Assembly: GCA_029931535.1 (NCBI GenBank)
Contig: JAQPZY010001555.1
Location: forward strand, 3,069,001 to 3,133,000
Source of the DNA: Margaritifera margaritifera
Lineage: Eukaryota; Mollusca; Bivalvia; Unionida; Margaritiferidae
DNA: 64,000 bases
Direction: 5' to 3'
Shown: one piece after another, positions 1-11,741 of the stretch
Position numbering within the stretch: position 1 is the first letter of the stretch
Layout of the letters: every line of letters begins with the position of its first letter
Made by a program: the position numbers and the translations under genes
Notes under the pieces: model-generated
Database searches by the model: none
What the model was told of the DNA's origin: nothing
Seen by the model: only the letters and a program-made list of their open reading frames with translations

Positions 1-1600
1 AGCGCCTATTTACCTTTTCCAGTATATTACCAGCTTGGGTATTTAGAACAAAGAAAGTATACAGATATGATAAATTGAAACTTAAACAATCTCTTTGCAA
101 CCAATATTTGTATTCAAGCAATAGGTCATAATTTTTACCAATAAAAATTATGTTTTATTTAGGGAATCGTGTTTTTTTGATCGTCGCTGTAGGTTATTTC
201 TGTGACACCGAGCTTTATTTCGTGATTTAAACCATGCGGGAAGTTCTCCTTTTAATAGAACTACTTTCAAACAAATCTCGTTGTTAGGTCTTAATATACA
301 ATCTGTTCTTTAAATGGCCTTTATTATCTCTTTCTTCTTATTTTGCAGCTTTGCAAGAAGCTACATGGAATCAGGAATCAGTTTTATATGATTTCTTGTT
401 TGCTTTCTTTATTTGATAACTTTAATTGCACCTTGGTGCATACATTTTTGATATTAGATTTGAGAAAGTTACACAGTACTCAGATAATTATTGTAATGTC
501 ACGAGCAGATCTTTTGCTATCATTCTGTTTCCGTGGGAGGGACTCAGAGAGTGTTTCCATGATATAAAATTTAAACATCGTCTTCAAAGTGACAGAAGAT
601 AATGTATTATTTAATTCCTACATATGTGTGATGCAATTTGCTCATGTGAGAATGTCATGCGGGATAAATCTCTCCGATATGACCTCACTCACTGACGCTG
701 TAGATGACTTTATTATGCTTATGATGTCATGAACTTATGCAATGTTTGTTGCTGTTTTCTAATTAAAATTATAAATTTTGACAGACTTTAAACAGTAATT
801 CTTGTTTAAAACTATTTTTGTTATTGTAAATTTTAACGTGTTACGCTCTTTCTAATGAAGTAAACGATTTAATATATTTAAAGTCATAATGAGTCTGATG
901 ATACCCCATCTTTTACAGCATTATTCCTTGTGAGTAATGAGGGGAAAATAATCGTAGGCGTTGGTGTGGGATAGAAAACCCACCCACCTGCTGGATAAGA
1001 GTTGACGGAGGTAACTCGGCAAAGCCTCGCTTGAGAATTTAATCTTGGTTTCAAGACACTATTATAAGACCAGTTTTATTCCTGCCTACAAATTCGGACC
1101 CTCTGGAGGAATTTTCATACCATACACTACTTCATACTGAGTATTATGTCCCTTAAAATGTGATAACTTACTCAGCTCTACGTTGTTTTGGCAACCGTAA
1201 AATTGCAGACACGATATACAGGTTATCGCAATCACTGGCTTACGAGTCACGTGCTCATGAAAGCACCTTATTAAAATATTCACCCTAATATTGCAAAATT
1301 GTATTGCCCAATAAAAGATTCGTCATGAGATCGTAGTCTCATTCTATTATACATTTTGATCTATCAGTGTGAATAAATCTGGAGCGTTATATATTTCCAC
1401 TCATTTTTAGCCTGTCCATTATATCCAAATGCAGCTGAAAAGATTAGAAAAAAATACTCTGTGTAATGCACTTCAAGAATTTGAAGCGTAAGATGCAAAT
1501 GTATCGAAGGCTGTATACTGTACTAAAGAAAATACCCTTCTTTCTGATCAAATCTCTGTTTGCATCCATAAATATCAGAATTTAATCTCTGGTTCAAGAT
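1..1600. other. AT-rich non-coding sequence
   Basis: I find no supported gene here. Open frames are all under 80 codons, lack recognisable motifs and are AT-biased. The stretch around 950-1080 is slightly richer in G and C and could be an old mobile-element scrap, but it has no termini I can define. Confidence 0.6.
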
Positions 1601-1619
1601 ATTTAAAAAAAAAAATTGT

Positions 1620-2530
1620 ACATGAAACGGACACAACACTGTCAACTCATACAACAGGGAATATGGTATTTCCTAAAAATGTTTATCAGTACTTGGAAAT
1701 GCCTTTAGCTTGTTGGAACCATTCAAGCTAGTCACAACACAACAAACTCTTTATTTGATGGTCATCAGTTTCGACACATGATCAAATTAACATTTGGAAA
1801 TAACGTATAAGAATTGTATATCTGTTTCAAAATGATATTATCAGAGTGGAAAAAGAAATCATATACAAAATGTACAACCCTGTAAACTCATACAACAGGG
1901 AATAAGGTATTTCCTAAAAAATGTTTATCAGTACTTGGAAATGCGTTTAGCTTGTTGGAGCCATTCAAGAGAACCACATCACGCCAAAAATCTTCATTTG
2001 AGGATCGTCAGTTTCGACATAAGATCGAATTAATGTTTGGAAATAAGGTATAAGAATTTAATCTCTGTTTCAAATAATTTTATGAGAGTGGAAAAAGAAA
2101 TGACATACAAAATGTACAACCCTGTCAACTCATACAACAGGGAATAAGGTATTTCCTAAAAATGTTTATCAGTACTTGGAAATGCGTTTAGCTTGTTGGA
2201 GCCATTCAAGAGAACCACATCACGCCAAAATCTTCATTTGAGGATCGTCAGTTTCGACATAAGATCGAATTAATGTTTGGAAATAAGGTATAAGAATTTA
2301 ATCTCTGTTTCAAATAATTTTATGAGAGTGGAAAAAGAAATGACATACAAAATGTACAACCCTGTCAACTCATACAACAGGGAATAAGGTATTTCCTAAA
2401 AATGTTTATCAGTACTTGGAAATGCGTTTAGCTTGTTTGAACCATTCAAGAGAACCACATCACGCCCAAATCTTCATTTGAGGACCATCAGTTTCGACAT
2501 AAGATCGAATTCACGTTTGGAAATAAGGTA
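1620..2530. repeat. Tandem repeat, about 241-bp unit, nearly 4 copies
   Basis: The phrase ggtatttcctaaaaa recurs at about 1664, 1906, 2148 and 2388, a period of 240-242 bp. Flanking text (actcatacaacaggga before it, tcagtacttggaaatgc after it) recurs with it. Copies two to four are almost identical; the first is the most diverged. It has satellite-like structure without coding content. Confidence 0.93.
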
Positions 2531-4020
2531 TGTGGTGTGATTTTGTTCTCTTCATTCTATTAGTTTGAAGTGATTGAAAATGGAGGGTTTATCTATTTTA
2601 CTTTGTGGAATATTGTGAAACAGCAGTTGAATAGGTAGTCTCATATGACTGCAGAACTTTTAAAAACGTGCGTGCGCGAAATATTTTATTTAAAGGTTTT
2701 AGAACGGCTTTTTAATTCTATTTTCTTCTTTCTTTCTTCCTTTAAGTTATATATTGAATGGCTTAATGCGTCTCTAAATTTTGAAATTGTTTTGGTTGGT
2801 TTTTTTAATTTCATTGCATTCATTGTCTTCCTTTTATTTATATTTTTAACGACCTTATTTTATCTCAAAATTTGAAATTGTTTTGTCACTAACATATGAT
2901 CCATTAAATGAACATAGTAACTTCAAATCCAATATTTAATTCACAACAAATTTATTTCACGACACACCATCACTTCATATTTTTTTTTGACGTCCGAATA
3001 AAATTAATAAATATTTCACTGACGCGCTTGAAGTTTTGACTCAAACGATTTTAAATAAATTTTTTCCTCTCTGGGTAATATTTAACAAAAATCAAAAGGA
3101 CGATTTATTCGGACAATATGGCTTTTTCTTGGGTTCATTTAGTTCAAATACATTTTCACTTTTTTTAAACTCTAAAATATTATGAAGAATATCGTCAGAG
3201 ATCAACCGCTACACTTCATCTGATACATACATTGCCAGGAAAGTATTATTCGCCTCTCACTGAGATACGAGAGCAACAATGCCGACTATCAGCTAAAAGT
3301 GTACTTTACTTTGCACGTTGAATAGAAACCTTCTGAGCAAACATTGAAACTTGTTACGTTAATTTTATAATATGTAGCAAGTAAGAAAACAAACAACACA
3401 CCGAAAGAACAAATCCCTAATGCTGTTGGTGTTAGTAGTATTATTATTAAACTTTAGAATTAGTTTACAGACTGCGTTTGAATGCAAGTGGCGAGGGAGG
3501 GGGAGGGGCATAATTAAGTTCTGCACAAAGGGGAGGGGGGGGCAGAATTTCTTGCTACGCTACTGAAGTATATTTACCGTTTTTAGAGAAACAGTAGTAA
3601 AAGATGTAATATCCACAAACAGTAGAGGTATCACTTTGTAGTTTTGACTATATAATAATTTTGTTTGGTAAATCTATTTAGAAATGATAATTATCTAGAA
3701 CAATAGTAATTATGTTTTCTTCTTAAACTCTAAAAAAATTCAATTTTATTTTCGAAAATAGCAAATTATTATCCAATTATTTTTTTGTATTAATAATATA
3801 TGCTGTTTGGTTTTCTGATCTTTTTTAGACTTAGATTTGTTTTCTCAGTCGACCAATCGAAGCATTTTCCTAAACAAGGACTATGTCTTTTGGCACATTC
3901 TAATTCTAAATTATCTAAATTATCCATCTTTTCCTATAAAAAAAAAAAATCATTTTACATAGTATGTAATAAATGCACTCCCTTGTATTTTTTTTTTAAC
4001 TGCTGAATCTTCGTACATTA
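2531..4020. other. AT-rich non-coding sequence
   Basis: No gene is supported. The 76-codon frame at 2645-2875 is a run of Phe/Leu/Ile codons, as expected from T-rich DNA, and has no family features. A short G-rich patch lies at 3495-3545. Confidence 0.55.
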
Positions 4021-4284
4021 CTAAACAGCAGACTGGTGATTTGTAAGCTGATACAAACTGTACTTGCAATGAGACATTTCCCGTTTTAAATAAAGAATAA
4101 TAGTCGTTACTATTGTTACTATTGGACAAAAAATAGTTTCAACTATTTCTATTTCGTCTTTTGCAATAGTTTCTTTAGACGGATAACATTCTTTTTTAAT
4201 TTTTTGACTTTCTATTATTTTTAATTTAAGTTGATCTTTTTTCAATATTTTTTGTTTAAAAATCCATATTAAAAGTTTTCTCAA
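4021..4284 (-). pseudogene. Lys/Ile-rich ORF at the 3' end of the virus-like block
   Basis: This is an 87-residue frame downstream of the last capsid-like copy and on the same strand. Its first half is Lys-rich (residues about 10-45). A hydrophobic segment (roughly residues 52-66, Ile/Val/Thr-rich) could be membrane-spanning. I do not recognise a family. Position and strand suggest it belonged to the same decayed Polinton-like element, but the composition could also arise by chance in AT-rich DNA. Confidence 0.25.
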
Positions 4285-4479
4285 CGATTAATGATCCAGC
4301 ATTTACAATTTACATACACATTAAATGATGTCATTGATAGATTTGGAAAATACAATGACTTTTTATGATAACTACCATTTAATGCTTGTCGAACAAAAAA
4401 GAAATACAATGAAGGGGGTATATGATTATTAAAACCATTTCCAATGTAAACGAAGTAAAAGTACCATGAAATGATTTAG

Positions 4480-5272
4480 TATTAAAATAATAAGAAGTGA
4501 ATGTAAAATGCTATGTCAGCTCCAGTTTGTAATAAAGATTGTTTATCTAAAAATGTTAGATCAATAAGTTTAAACTTGTAACTTTCAGTAGTTCCTGCTT
4601 TTGTATTTAAAACAAAGTTTTTATCATTAAAATAAAATGTTAGGCTAATATCCACTCCATTAATCAGAAATTTGTAAATACCAAATATATCTTCATAGAG
4701 AAAATCAGATAAAATCACACCCTCTTTTCTATTTTTGTAAAACCATATCTGAGAAAATGTCCATTATTACTACCATTAGGGTCAGTAATATTAGGTGCAT
4801 CAGTTCATCACTATATTTAAAGAAGTGCTAATTCCATTATCGAATCCATGTATAACAGTATTAAAATATGTTTTTAGATATGCTTTACAAGGATATAATT
4901 CGTTAGGACTTGAAACTAATGTATTATTAAAATAAATGTCTATTTGTTTTATTAGTGAATGTAAGAGATTATTGGCTGGTCCTACTGCAGGATCTATTGT
5001 AGCGGTATCAATATTTAAATACTCGGGAAAACTTCCATCATTTTTTGAAATTTGAAAAGTTACATTTAATCTGGTTAATGGTAAAGAAATGTATTGACTA
5101 TAATTTCGATTAGAAATATAAAAAAATCGAAGTATTCATTTTCAATACTTGTTTGAGAAGATAGGTTTTGAATCTGAAAAGATTCAACAGCAGTTTGATT
5201 TTTGTCTCTAGTAAATAAATTATCTTCTTTTGGTAAAGAAATCCTTTAATTAGTATTATCAAAGCAAGCCAT
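4480..5272 (-). pseudogene. Hexon-like (Polinton major capsid) remnant, copy A
   Basis: This is a degraded gene of the double-jelly-roll major capsid family found in Polinton/Maverick and adintovirus-like elements (the family known in worm genomes as F54H12.2-like). The start is a Met codon at 5272-5270. Readable segments in order are: an N-terminal LPKEDNLFTRDKNQ stretch; a YSQYISLPLTRLNV strand region; LLHSLIKQIDIYF at about 4905-4990; and LINGVDISLTFYFND at about 4625-4672. These match the order and spacing of copies B and C. Frames change several times and a stop lies near codon 9, so it cannot make a full protein. The 5' end was triplicated (see the 91-bp repeat). The family call comes from motif recall; copy-to-copy homology is visible directly. 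Confidence 0.72.
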
Positions 5273-5469
5273 TTTTATGAGTTAGGTGATTTTTGTCTCT
5301 AGTAAATAAATTATCTTCTTTTGGTAAAGAAATCCTTTAATTAGTATTATCAAAGCAAGCCATTTTTATGAGTTAGGTGATTTTTGTCTCTAGTAAATAA
5401 ATTATCTTCTTTTGGTAAAGAAATCCTTTAATTAGTATTATCAAAGCAAGCCATTTTTATGAGTTAGGT
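5197..5469. repeat. 91-bp unit repeated three times over a capsid gene start
   Basis: Units run 5197-5287, 5288-5378 and 5379-5469 and are nearly identical. Each contains the start codon and first ~25 codons of capsid-like copy A plus a little upstream sequence, so the 5' end of that pseudogene has been tandemly triplicated. The near identity shows this happened much more recently than the decay of the gene. Confidence 0.95.
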
Positions 5470-5639
5470 CTTTTGAAAGTGCAATCATTTTAACACTTTT
5501 TTACAGATTTTTTAAAAATTATTATTACAGAACTTTTTTGAAAGTTACACATTTTTTAAAAAGTTACAATTGTATTCAAATCCACAAATCGATTTTTATC
5601 TAATTTGAAACTGCCAGTATCTTCATACATGACAATTAT

Positions 5640-5726
5640 TGTCTGTTAAAACAGTTAAATTATAATCAGATTGACTGTCGTCGGATAAAATATTTAATGG
5701 ATCGATAGGAATAGTAAATATTGTAT

Positions 5727-5772
<46 letters not shown>

Positions 5773-6869
5773 ATCATTATATTTAAGGACCGAAAATGTC
5801 GTGTATCAAACGGAATTCTTCTAGCCAAATTAAGTAAGGAAAAAGCTTGATACACTCCAAAAGAAATAGAAAATTCTGTTTTTATAGGTTCTGGATCTTA
5901 TAATTGATTATTAATATAAACTGATAAATATTTAACATTTGCATTGGCAAAAAGCAAAACGTTTTTATTATAAGCTCTTATGGAATCATCTTGTTTAAAA
6001 AAAAAAGAACAGGAATCGTCGTGGAATGGTATTCGTAACCATATTATACCAAGTTAAAGAAGTTAAATCTTTAGGTACTGCTTGCACTTTAAGATTACTA
6101 GAAATAAAGGGACAATCAAAACTTAAGCATTGTTGTAATTGCTCTTGATGTGCTAAAAACATAATTGGATCTACTTTTACTTTATAAACTCGAAGATTAA
6201 TATCATTAATACTATGTTTATGTACATTAATAACATCAGGAGTCAATAATGTAAATTCTGTTCCATTAAAATATATTTTGATTTTAATATCCACTCCATT
6301 AATTAAAAGTTTTGTAATTTTAAATATATCTTCTTTCTAATAGTCATTCAAATGAAAAGAACCAGGTTTTGGCATTTCATGTCTTATAAAAAAGACTATT
6401 ATTATCACCCGCAGGATCTGCATCTTCAGGATGATCTTCATTCATATTTATGAATGCGGTATCTGAAGTGTTTTCGTCAATATTGTTTTTTTAAAGTTTA
6501 TTAATGAAAACTGTATAATGACACATTCTGTTATTATTACTGACTAAAGTATCATTTAAATATACTTCTATTTGTTTAATACAAGAATGTAAGGCCTTAT
6601 TAGTAATACTTACTTTATCTGAAGCAGTTATATTGGGAACATCTGTTTAGTAATTTTCATTTGAAATGTTAAAGCTGTTCAATTTAGGGCAATATATTGA
6701 TCAAAATTTTGATTACTAATGATAAATTCAATATAATTATTAGTGAAAGAAACTAAAGGCTTCATATATTTAAATTGATAAGACTGGGCACTGAGTTGAT
6801 ATTTAGCTTTTGAAAAAATATCTTCTTTTCATTAAAAATGTTTATATTTTTATTATCAAAGAAAGTCAT
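5640..6869 (-). pseudogene. Hexon-like capsid remnant, copy B
   Basis: This is the second tandem copy of the major-capsid-like gene, starting at a Met codon at 6869-6867. Segments in order are: the N-terminus; AQSYQFKYMKPL near 6760; ALHSCIKQIEVYLNDTLVS at about 6540-6600; and GVDIKIKIYFNG, which opens a clean 99-residue stretch (5995-6294) that includes KVKVDPIMFLAHQEQL. The C-terminal block reads FTIPIDPLNILSDDSQ at about 5670-5730. A long T run (5731-5768) sits inside the C-terminal part. There are several frameshifts and stops. It is better preserved than copies A and C. Copy A lies about 370 bases downstream on the same strand, as in a tandem gene array. Confidence 0.75.
5731..5768. repeat. 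Poly(T) tract inside capsid-like copy B
   Basis: An uninterrupted run of about 38 T lies between two segments that still read as capsid C-terminal sequence on the minus strand. It therefore expanded or inserted after the gene had lost function. Confidence 0.9.
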
Positions 6870-7084
6870 TTTTTATGATTTAGACTTTTTTGAAAATGCA
6901 GTCCTTTTATTAATATTTTTGAAATTGCAATCCTTTTCATACTTTTACAAAAGTTTTTGAAAGTTGCAAAGTGTTTTTTAAAATCCACAAATCGATTTTA
7001 TCTATTCTTAAAAGAGCAAGATTTTAATATATAACAAAAAGTCCATAATTATATGCTAAAGGTAGTTTGAAATTCAAACATCGC

Positions 7085-7215
7085 ACTATTTTTTCCACTA
7101 TAGGCTAAATTATAATGGGTTTGACTTTTGTCAGATAAAATATTAATCGGATCAATAGGAATGGTAAACAATGTGCAATTCTTAGTAAATTGATGATTTG
7201 GTTTAAACATATTGT
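7085..7215 (-). pseudogene. Detached C-terminal segment of capsid-like copy C
   Basis: The minus strand reads CTLFTIPIDPINILSDKSQ followed by a YNL motif. This is closely similar to the C-terminal block of copy B. It precedes the copy B start by about 220 bases, just as copy B's C-terminus precedes copy A. I therefore assign it to copy C, whose main body lies beyond a 1.4-kb interruption (7240-8655). The spacer between it and copy B shares a phrase (aatcgatttgtggattt) with the copy B-copy A spacer, so the spacer was duplicated with the gene. Confidence 0.6.
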
Positions 7216-7429
7216 ATTGCCATATTTACAGCACTTAAGTCGGGCTACAAGTTCCCACAACGTAGCAACAGCATCATCAAATACACAAGTTGATATATGA
7301 AAAGTAGCAAGGACTCACAGCACATGTATATACTTATGCGTGGATCAGAAACAATGTGCATTAATACAAATGAATAATTAAATGAAAAATTCATCATACC
7401 AGTATAGGAAAAGAGCGGAAACAAATCAA

Positions 7430-8660
7430 GAAAAGTTACTACAAAATAAGAAAAGTTAACACAAAATAAGAAAAGGTAATACAAAATAAGAAAAGTTAAT
7501 ACAAAAAAAGAACAGTTAATACAAAATAAGAAAAGTTAATACAAAAAGGAACAGTTAATACAAAATAAGAAAAGGGAATACAAATTAAGAAAAGTTAATA
7601 CAAAATAAGAACAGTTAATTCAAAATAAGAACAGTTAATAAAAAAAGAAGAAAAGTTACTACAAAATAAGAACAGTTAATGCAAAATAAGAACAGTTAAC
7701 ACAAAATAAGAAAAGTTAATACAAAATAAGAAAAGTTAATACAAAATGAGAAAAGTTAATACAAATTAAGAAAAGTCAATACAAAATAAGAACAGTTAAT
7801 ACAAACAAAGAACAGTTAATACAAATTAAAAAAGTTTATACAAAATAAGAAGAGTTAATACAAAATAAGAAAAGTTAATACAAAAAAAGAATCACACACA
7901 TCGTAAGATCACATAAAAACACACTATAGCACACAACCACTCTAGTATATCAGAAGGCTTTCATTTTTGACCCACGAAAGCCTCTTTCTGAAATAACTAT
8001 ATGGCCCTGAAAAGGAACCTGATTGGCATGCTGCTAACAAAAAACTAACGGCACCGCGAATCCCGGATTAAGAACACAAAAATAGCACGGCCACTACGAG
8101 CCAAACTTTTTCTGTAGCACTTTTTCGGAAAATGATAAGTACGCTCAGTACACAAAATCAGAAAAATAAAAACACCTGATAGCAAAATTCACAACTCAGG
8201 CTTATTTGAAACGGGAATGCGACTACCGCATTTTTCGGCGATAGGATAGGGACCGCCCACGAAATTAGACAACCGGGCACACAATTGACAAAAGGAAAAA
8301 AAAAAAAAAAAAAAAAAGCTAACAGATGGATGGCGGAAGCAGGCGGACGGAGGTCTGGAGGGGTGATTGTGGAGCGATTGACGAACGACTTTGTGGGTGT
8401 GGGTGCCGTGGGCTTCCCTCCCACCAGGCGAATGACGGGATGTCGGCCGGCTTGGTGCCCTTCTTCCTGCTGCTTGCTTTGGAGGCATGATTTAATTGAG
8501 AAACTTGCGGGAAACCGCAAAAATTAAGTAGTGCGCAAAAGCGCACAATTTAACGAGTCGTGAATCCCAATAGGCGATATACGACTATAATTCAAATAAC
8601 GAACGAACAAAATAAGAACAGTTAATACAAAATAAGAAAAGTTTATACAAAATAAGTGTA
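7430..8660. repeat. 20-bp minisatellite, interrupted by a GC-rich island
   Basis: The unit acaaaataagaaaagttaat and close variants (aacag for aaaag, odd indels) repeat about 22 times from 7430 to 7890. They reappear in 2-3 copies at 8600-8660. The two parts flank an unrelated segment. The array sits inside the third capsid-like gene copy. Confidence 0.9.
7891..8600. other. GC-rich island inserted in the minisatellite
   Basis: About 710 bases of base-balanced sequence in a roughly 30% GC neighbourhood, with minisatellite units on both sides. On the minus strand there is a start codon near 8488 followed by a basic, Pro/Arg/Ser-rich frame. That frame is broken by an A run (8294-8318) read as poly-Phe. 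A small inverted repeat, gtgcgcaaaagcgcac, lies at about 8532-8547, upstream of that start. I see no terminal inverted repeats. I read it as an insertion of unknown origin; a non-autonomous element or a captured gene fragment are both possible. Confidence 0.5.
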
Positions 8661-9494
8661 AATTGTTCATAAGTATACATAGATACAGAAGATGTTGTAT
8701 AGGGATTTCTGCTAGTCAAATTAAGTAAATTGAAAGCTTAATTAGCTCCAAAATAATTAGAAAATTCTATTGTACGTTCTGAATTATATCATTAATTATT
8801 AATATAAACCCGAAGAATTAATATCATTAATACTGAATTTACAGGCGTTACTAGCACCAGCAGCCAATAATGTAAATTCAGATGAGTTTAAATATATTTT
8901 GATTTTAATATACACTCCATCAATTAAATGTTTTGTAATTTTAAATATTTCTTCTTGGAAATAGTCTGTTAAATAAAAGAGCCAGTTTTAGTTATTTCAA
9001 ATCTGACAAAAAGACCAATATTAACAACATTAGCATCCATGTCTTCAGGATGAACATAATTATTTGTATTTATTGTTGCTGTATCTGGATCGTCTATGTG
9101 ATTATCTTGTTTTAAACGTGTATTAATAAAAGCTATATAATGACAGATACTATTATTATTACTGAATAAACTATCGTTAAGATATAGTTCTATTTGTTTA
9201 AAGCAAGAATTAAGACATTATTAATAAGTTACTTTACCTGAAGCAGTTATATTGGAACCATCTGATTTAGTAATTTTAATTTAAAATGAGAAGACTGTTA
9301 AATTAAGGGCGATGTATTGATCTGAATTTTGATTATTAATAATAAATTAATATAATTATTAGAAATAGGAGTTAAAGGTTTCACATATCCAAATTGATAA
9401 GAATGGGCACTTCGTTGATTATCAGCTTTGTAAAAAGGTCTAATTCTTTCGGTAAAGGAAACTTTTGATTACTATTATAAAAAAACAAACACAT
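8655..9494 (-). pseudogene. Hexon-like capsid remnant, copy C (main body)
   Basis: This is the third and most 5' capsid-like copy, starting at Met 9494-9492. It reads LPKELDLFTK, then AHSYQFGYVKPL (matching copy B), then CFKQIELYLNDSLFS at about 9165-9220, then a stretch with HPEDMDANVVN. It fades near 8660 in LNLTSRNPYTT, again similar to the end of the copy B body. There are multiple frameshifts. Its C-terminus is separated by the minisatellite and GC island. Confidence 0.68.
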
Positions 9495-9529
9495 TTTGTC
9501 ACAGCAAATTAGTATCTGACTTTAATCTT

Positions 9530-9760
9530 CGAATATATCTTCATTTATTGTTTCCTTTTCCTTTCTTTAAGCTTCAGTTTTAATTTTCTCTTAGTGGCCA
9601 CTGATTAGAAATTTTACTACCTTTTCCATTTAGTAATGGATACTCTCTTTCTTGCTTTTTTAAATGTGATCTTTTTGTGTGATTTGTTTCTTAGAAGGCA
9701 TTTACATTTATTTTTTAAGGCCCTCTTCTTTTATAACTTTTCTTCCTTTTTACAAAGCTG
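9530..9760 (-). pseudogene. Short Lys/Arg-rich ORF remnant
   Basis: Directly upstream of the capsid copies, the minus strand encodes a broken, strongly basic stretch. It begins MPSKKQITQKDH or, in the next frame, runs through KKARKRVSITKWKR to a Lys-rich tail. Small basic core-like proteins are common beside capsid genes of Polinton-like elements. That analogy is inference, and AT-rich DNA easily yields Lys codons. Confidence 0.3.
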
Positions 9761-9779
9761 ATTCTTGTCGATCTGTAAC

Positions 9780-10260
9780 ATTTTGAATTAAAGAATTATT
9801 TCCTTGACCTGTAATTTTCACATATTGGATTGCCCAATCAATATTTTATGACCGTCTGTATTAAACATAGATATGTTGTCATTTTCTGAGTTCTAAAGTT
9901 GATCATATATGTACGTCAGCAAAAATTGTATTTAAATTGAATCCTAACGAGGATTGTAAACTAAGTTTAAATTCAATAAAATTACATTTTTGTTTTTTAA
10001 TATTTTAAAATTAAAAAACTCTGTGAAATATAACAACCTTGTACTAAACTTGATTTTCTAATAAAAATTGTATTTAAAATTTGACTTTTAAAAGAATTTA
10101 ATATATTGTCTTCAAAATCAATTAAATTACAAAATATATCTACAAGAATATTATCAGTTATAGTTATTGGATTGTTTCTTAAATAAATTCTAAAAAAATT
10201 ACACGAACTTCGCAATTTTCTGTTAAACAATCTAACTCTAAATTTAATTGAATTTGAAAA
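9780..10260 (-). pseudogene. Unidentified ORF remnant of the virus-like block
   Basis: The minus strand holds a 77-codon open piece (9997-10230) followed, after frame changes, by FIEFKLSLQSSLGFNLN and an end reading NNSLIQNVTDRQESAL then stop near 9770. Its position between the integrase scrap and the capsid array suggests another virion or minor-capsid gene. I cannot assign a family. Confidence 0.35.
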
Positions 10261-10612
10261 AATCTTCGCTTTATTTTTATGAAAAAGTTTTTAATTGTAA
10301 TGATTGTCACTGTAAACTTGAATAATCATACTGATATTAAGATCAATAAAGCAAACATGTATTTATGCTTTTTTGGAAAACATATGCATTTACACTTTTT
10401 TTTAAAAAAAAAATATGCATTTATACTTTTTGAAAAAGTATGTATTTATACTTCTTAACAATAAAACTAAAATGAAAAATAATAATAATAATTAAGGAAA
10501 AAACAAAACAAATAATCCAAAAGGAAATTGAAATATAAATACAGGGAATAAAATGCACACAATAAGTAACATATATTTATTCTTTTTTAACCAAAAAAGT
10601 AAAAAAGACTAC

Positions 10613-10662
<50 letters not shown>

Positions 10663-10667
10663 TAACA

Positions 10668-10753
<86 letters not shown>

Positions 10754-10755
10754 CA
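10613..10755. repeat. (AAT)n followed by (ATT)n, a microsatellite hairpin
   Basis: A run of AAT units is followed, after a short AAC-containing joint near 10660, by about 28 ATT units. The two halves are reverse complements, so the locus can fold into a long hairpin. It reads as poly-Asn/Tyr or poly-Ile in frames and is not coding. Confidence 0.95.
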
Positions 10756-10984
10756 TCATCAAGACGAACAAAATAACTGATATAAAAGCATATATTTTAT
10801 ATGTCATTATTTGTTTTGTTTTTTTACATTTACTGCATTTAATTATAAAATGAAAACCACTACAAATTATTCTTAATATTTTAAAATTTGAAGATACTTC
10901 TTCGTTAGATTTTGGAATGCTAATGGGCTTAGAAGAAGTAGAAACAGTAGAATGCATATCGGGATTAAACTACAGGTTAATATT

Positions 10985-11210
10985 TTTAGGAGACAATCTT
11001 TCATTTTCCTGAGTATGATCTTAACGCAAATATTCTTTGAATAACTAGGTTGTTTTTCTAACCATTTTTTTCATTGCATATAAACTCACTTTATAACCAT
11101 TAGTTTTTAAATAATTATTGTAGTTGTATAGGTCCTGAATAGGCTTCAGGTTGTTTAACATTATAAAATATATTTTGTAATTCTGTTTCTATAGGATTAT
11201 GTTCATTCAT
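10985..11210 (-). pseudogene. Polinton-type integrase, N-terminal scrap
   Basis: From a Met codon at 11210-11208 the minus strand reads through LQNIFYNVKQPEAYSG. After a one-base frameshift it continues with NGYKVSLYAMKKMVRK. This order (short Tyr-rich lead, Pro-x-(A/S)-(Y/F)-S-G, then Lys-Val-Ser-x-Tyr-Ala and a basic helix) is what I recognise at the N-terminus of Polinton/Maverick retroviral-type integrases. No catalytic core follows; the sequence runs into the AAT/ATT microsatellite. Its presence upstream of capsid genes supports the Polinton assignment of the block. Confidence 0.5.
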
Positions 11211-11741
11211 TATTATGTATTAGAATAAAAATGTATTCTGTACTAGTATCAAAACTAAAATGGTTCATAATTCTTTATATATACTGGTACTTTATATATC
11301 GTATAAAAATGCTCAAATATAGTTCCTCATTCTTTAGTTCTGCAGTCGATTTAATGATGACTTCTATTATTACGAAGTCTTTACAAAAAATGTTCAAAAT
11401 TAGTCTTCTATATGCAACTTTTTGCTATGACAATGTTCAAATATTTTTAGAATTTATTGCTATGACGTCATCATTTGTAGATCTCAAAAAGGTACATATT
11501 GCTAAACTCGAAATCCAGTGAAGAAACAAAAACTTATTATGCTTACCAAAAAAGAAAAAGAAACCAATTTAGATGTGGTCCTTATATAAAATCTCACTTA
11601 TCATACCTGTCTTATGTCATGTGTGTATTTTAGATCATTTTATAAAAGAATGTTCTTTTGTATAAAAGGTTTCGCAATTTTATACCTGTAGGTCATGTGA
11701 TATAAAATTTTAAAATTGATAAAAATATGTTGTGTTTCTTT

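Noticed and set aside
10553..10957. Poly-Asn/Tyr and poly-Ile frames
   Set aside because: Readings of the AAT/ATT microsatellite.
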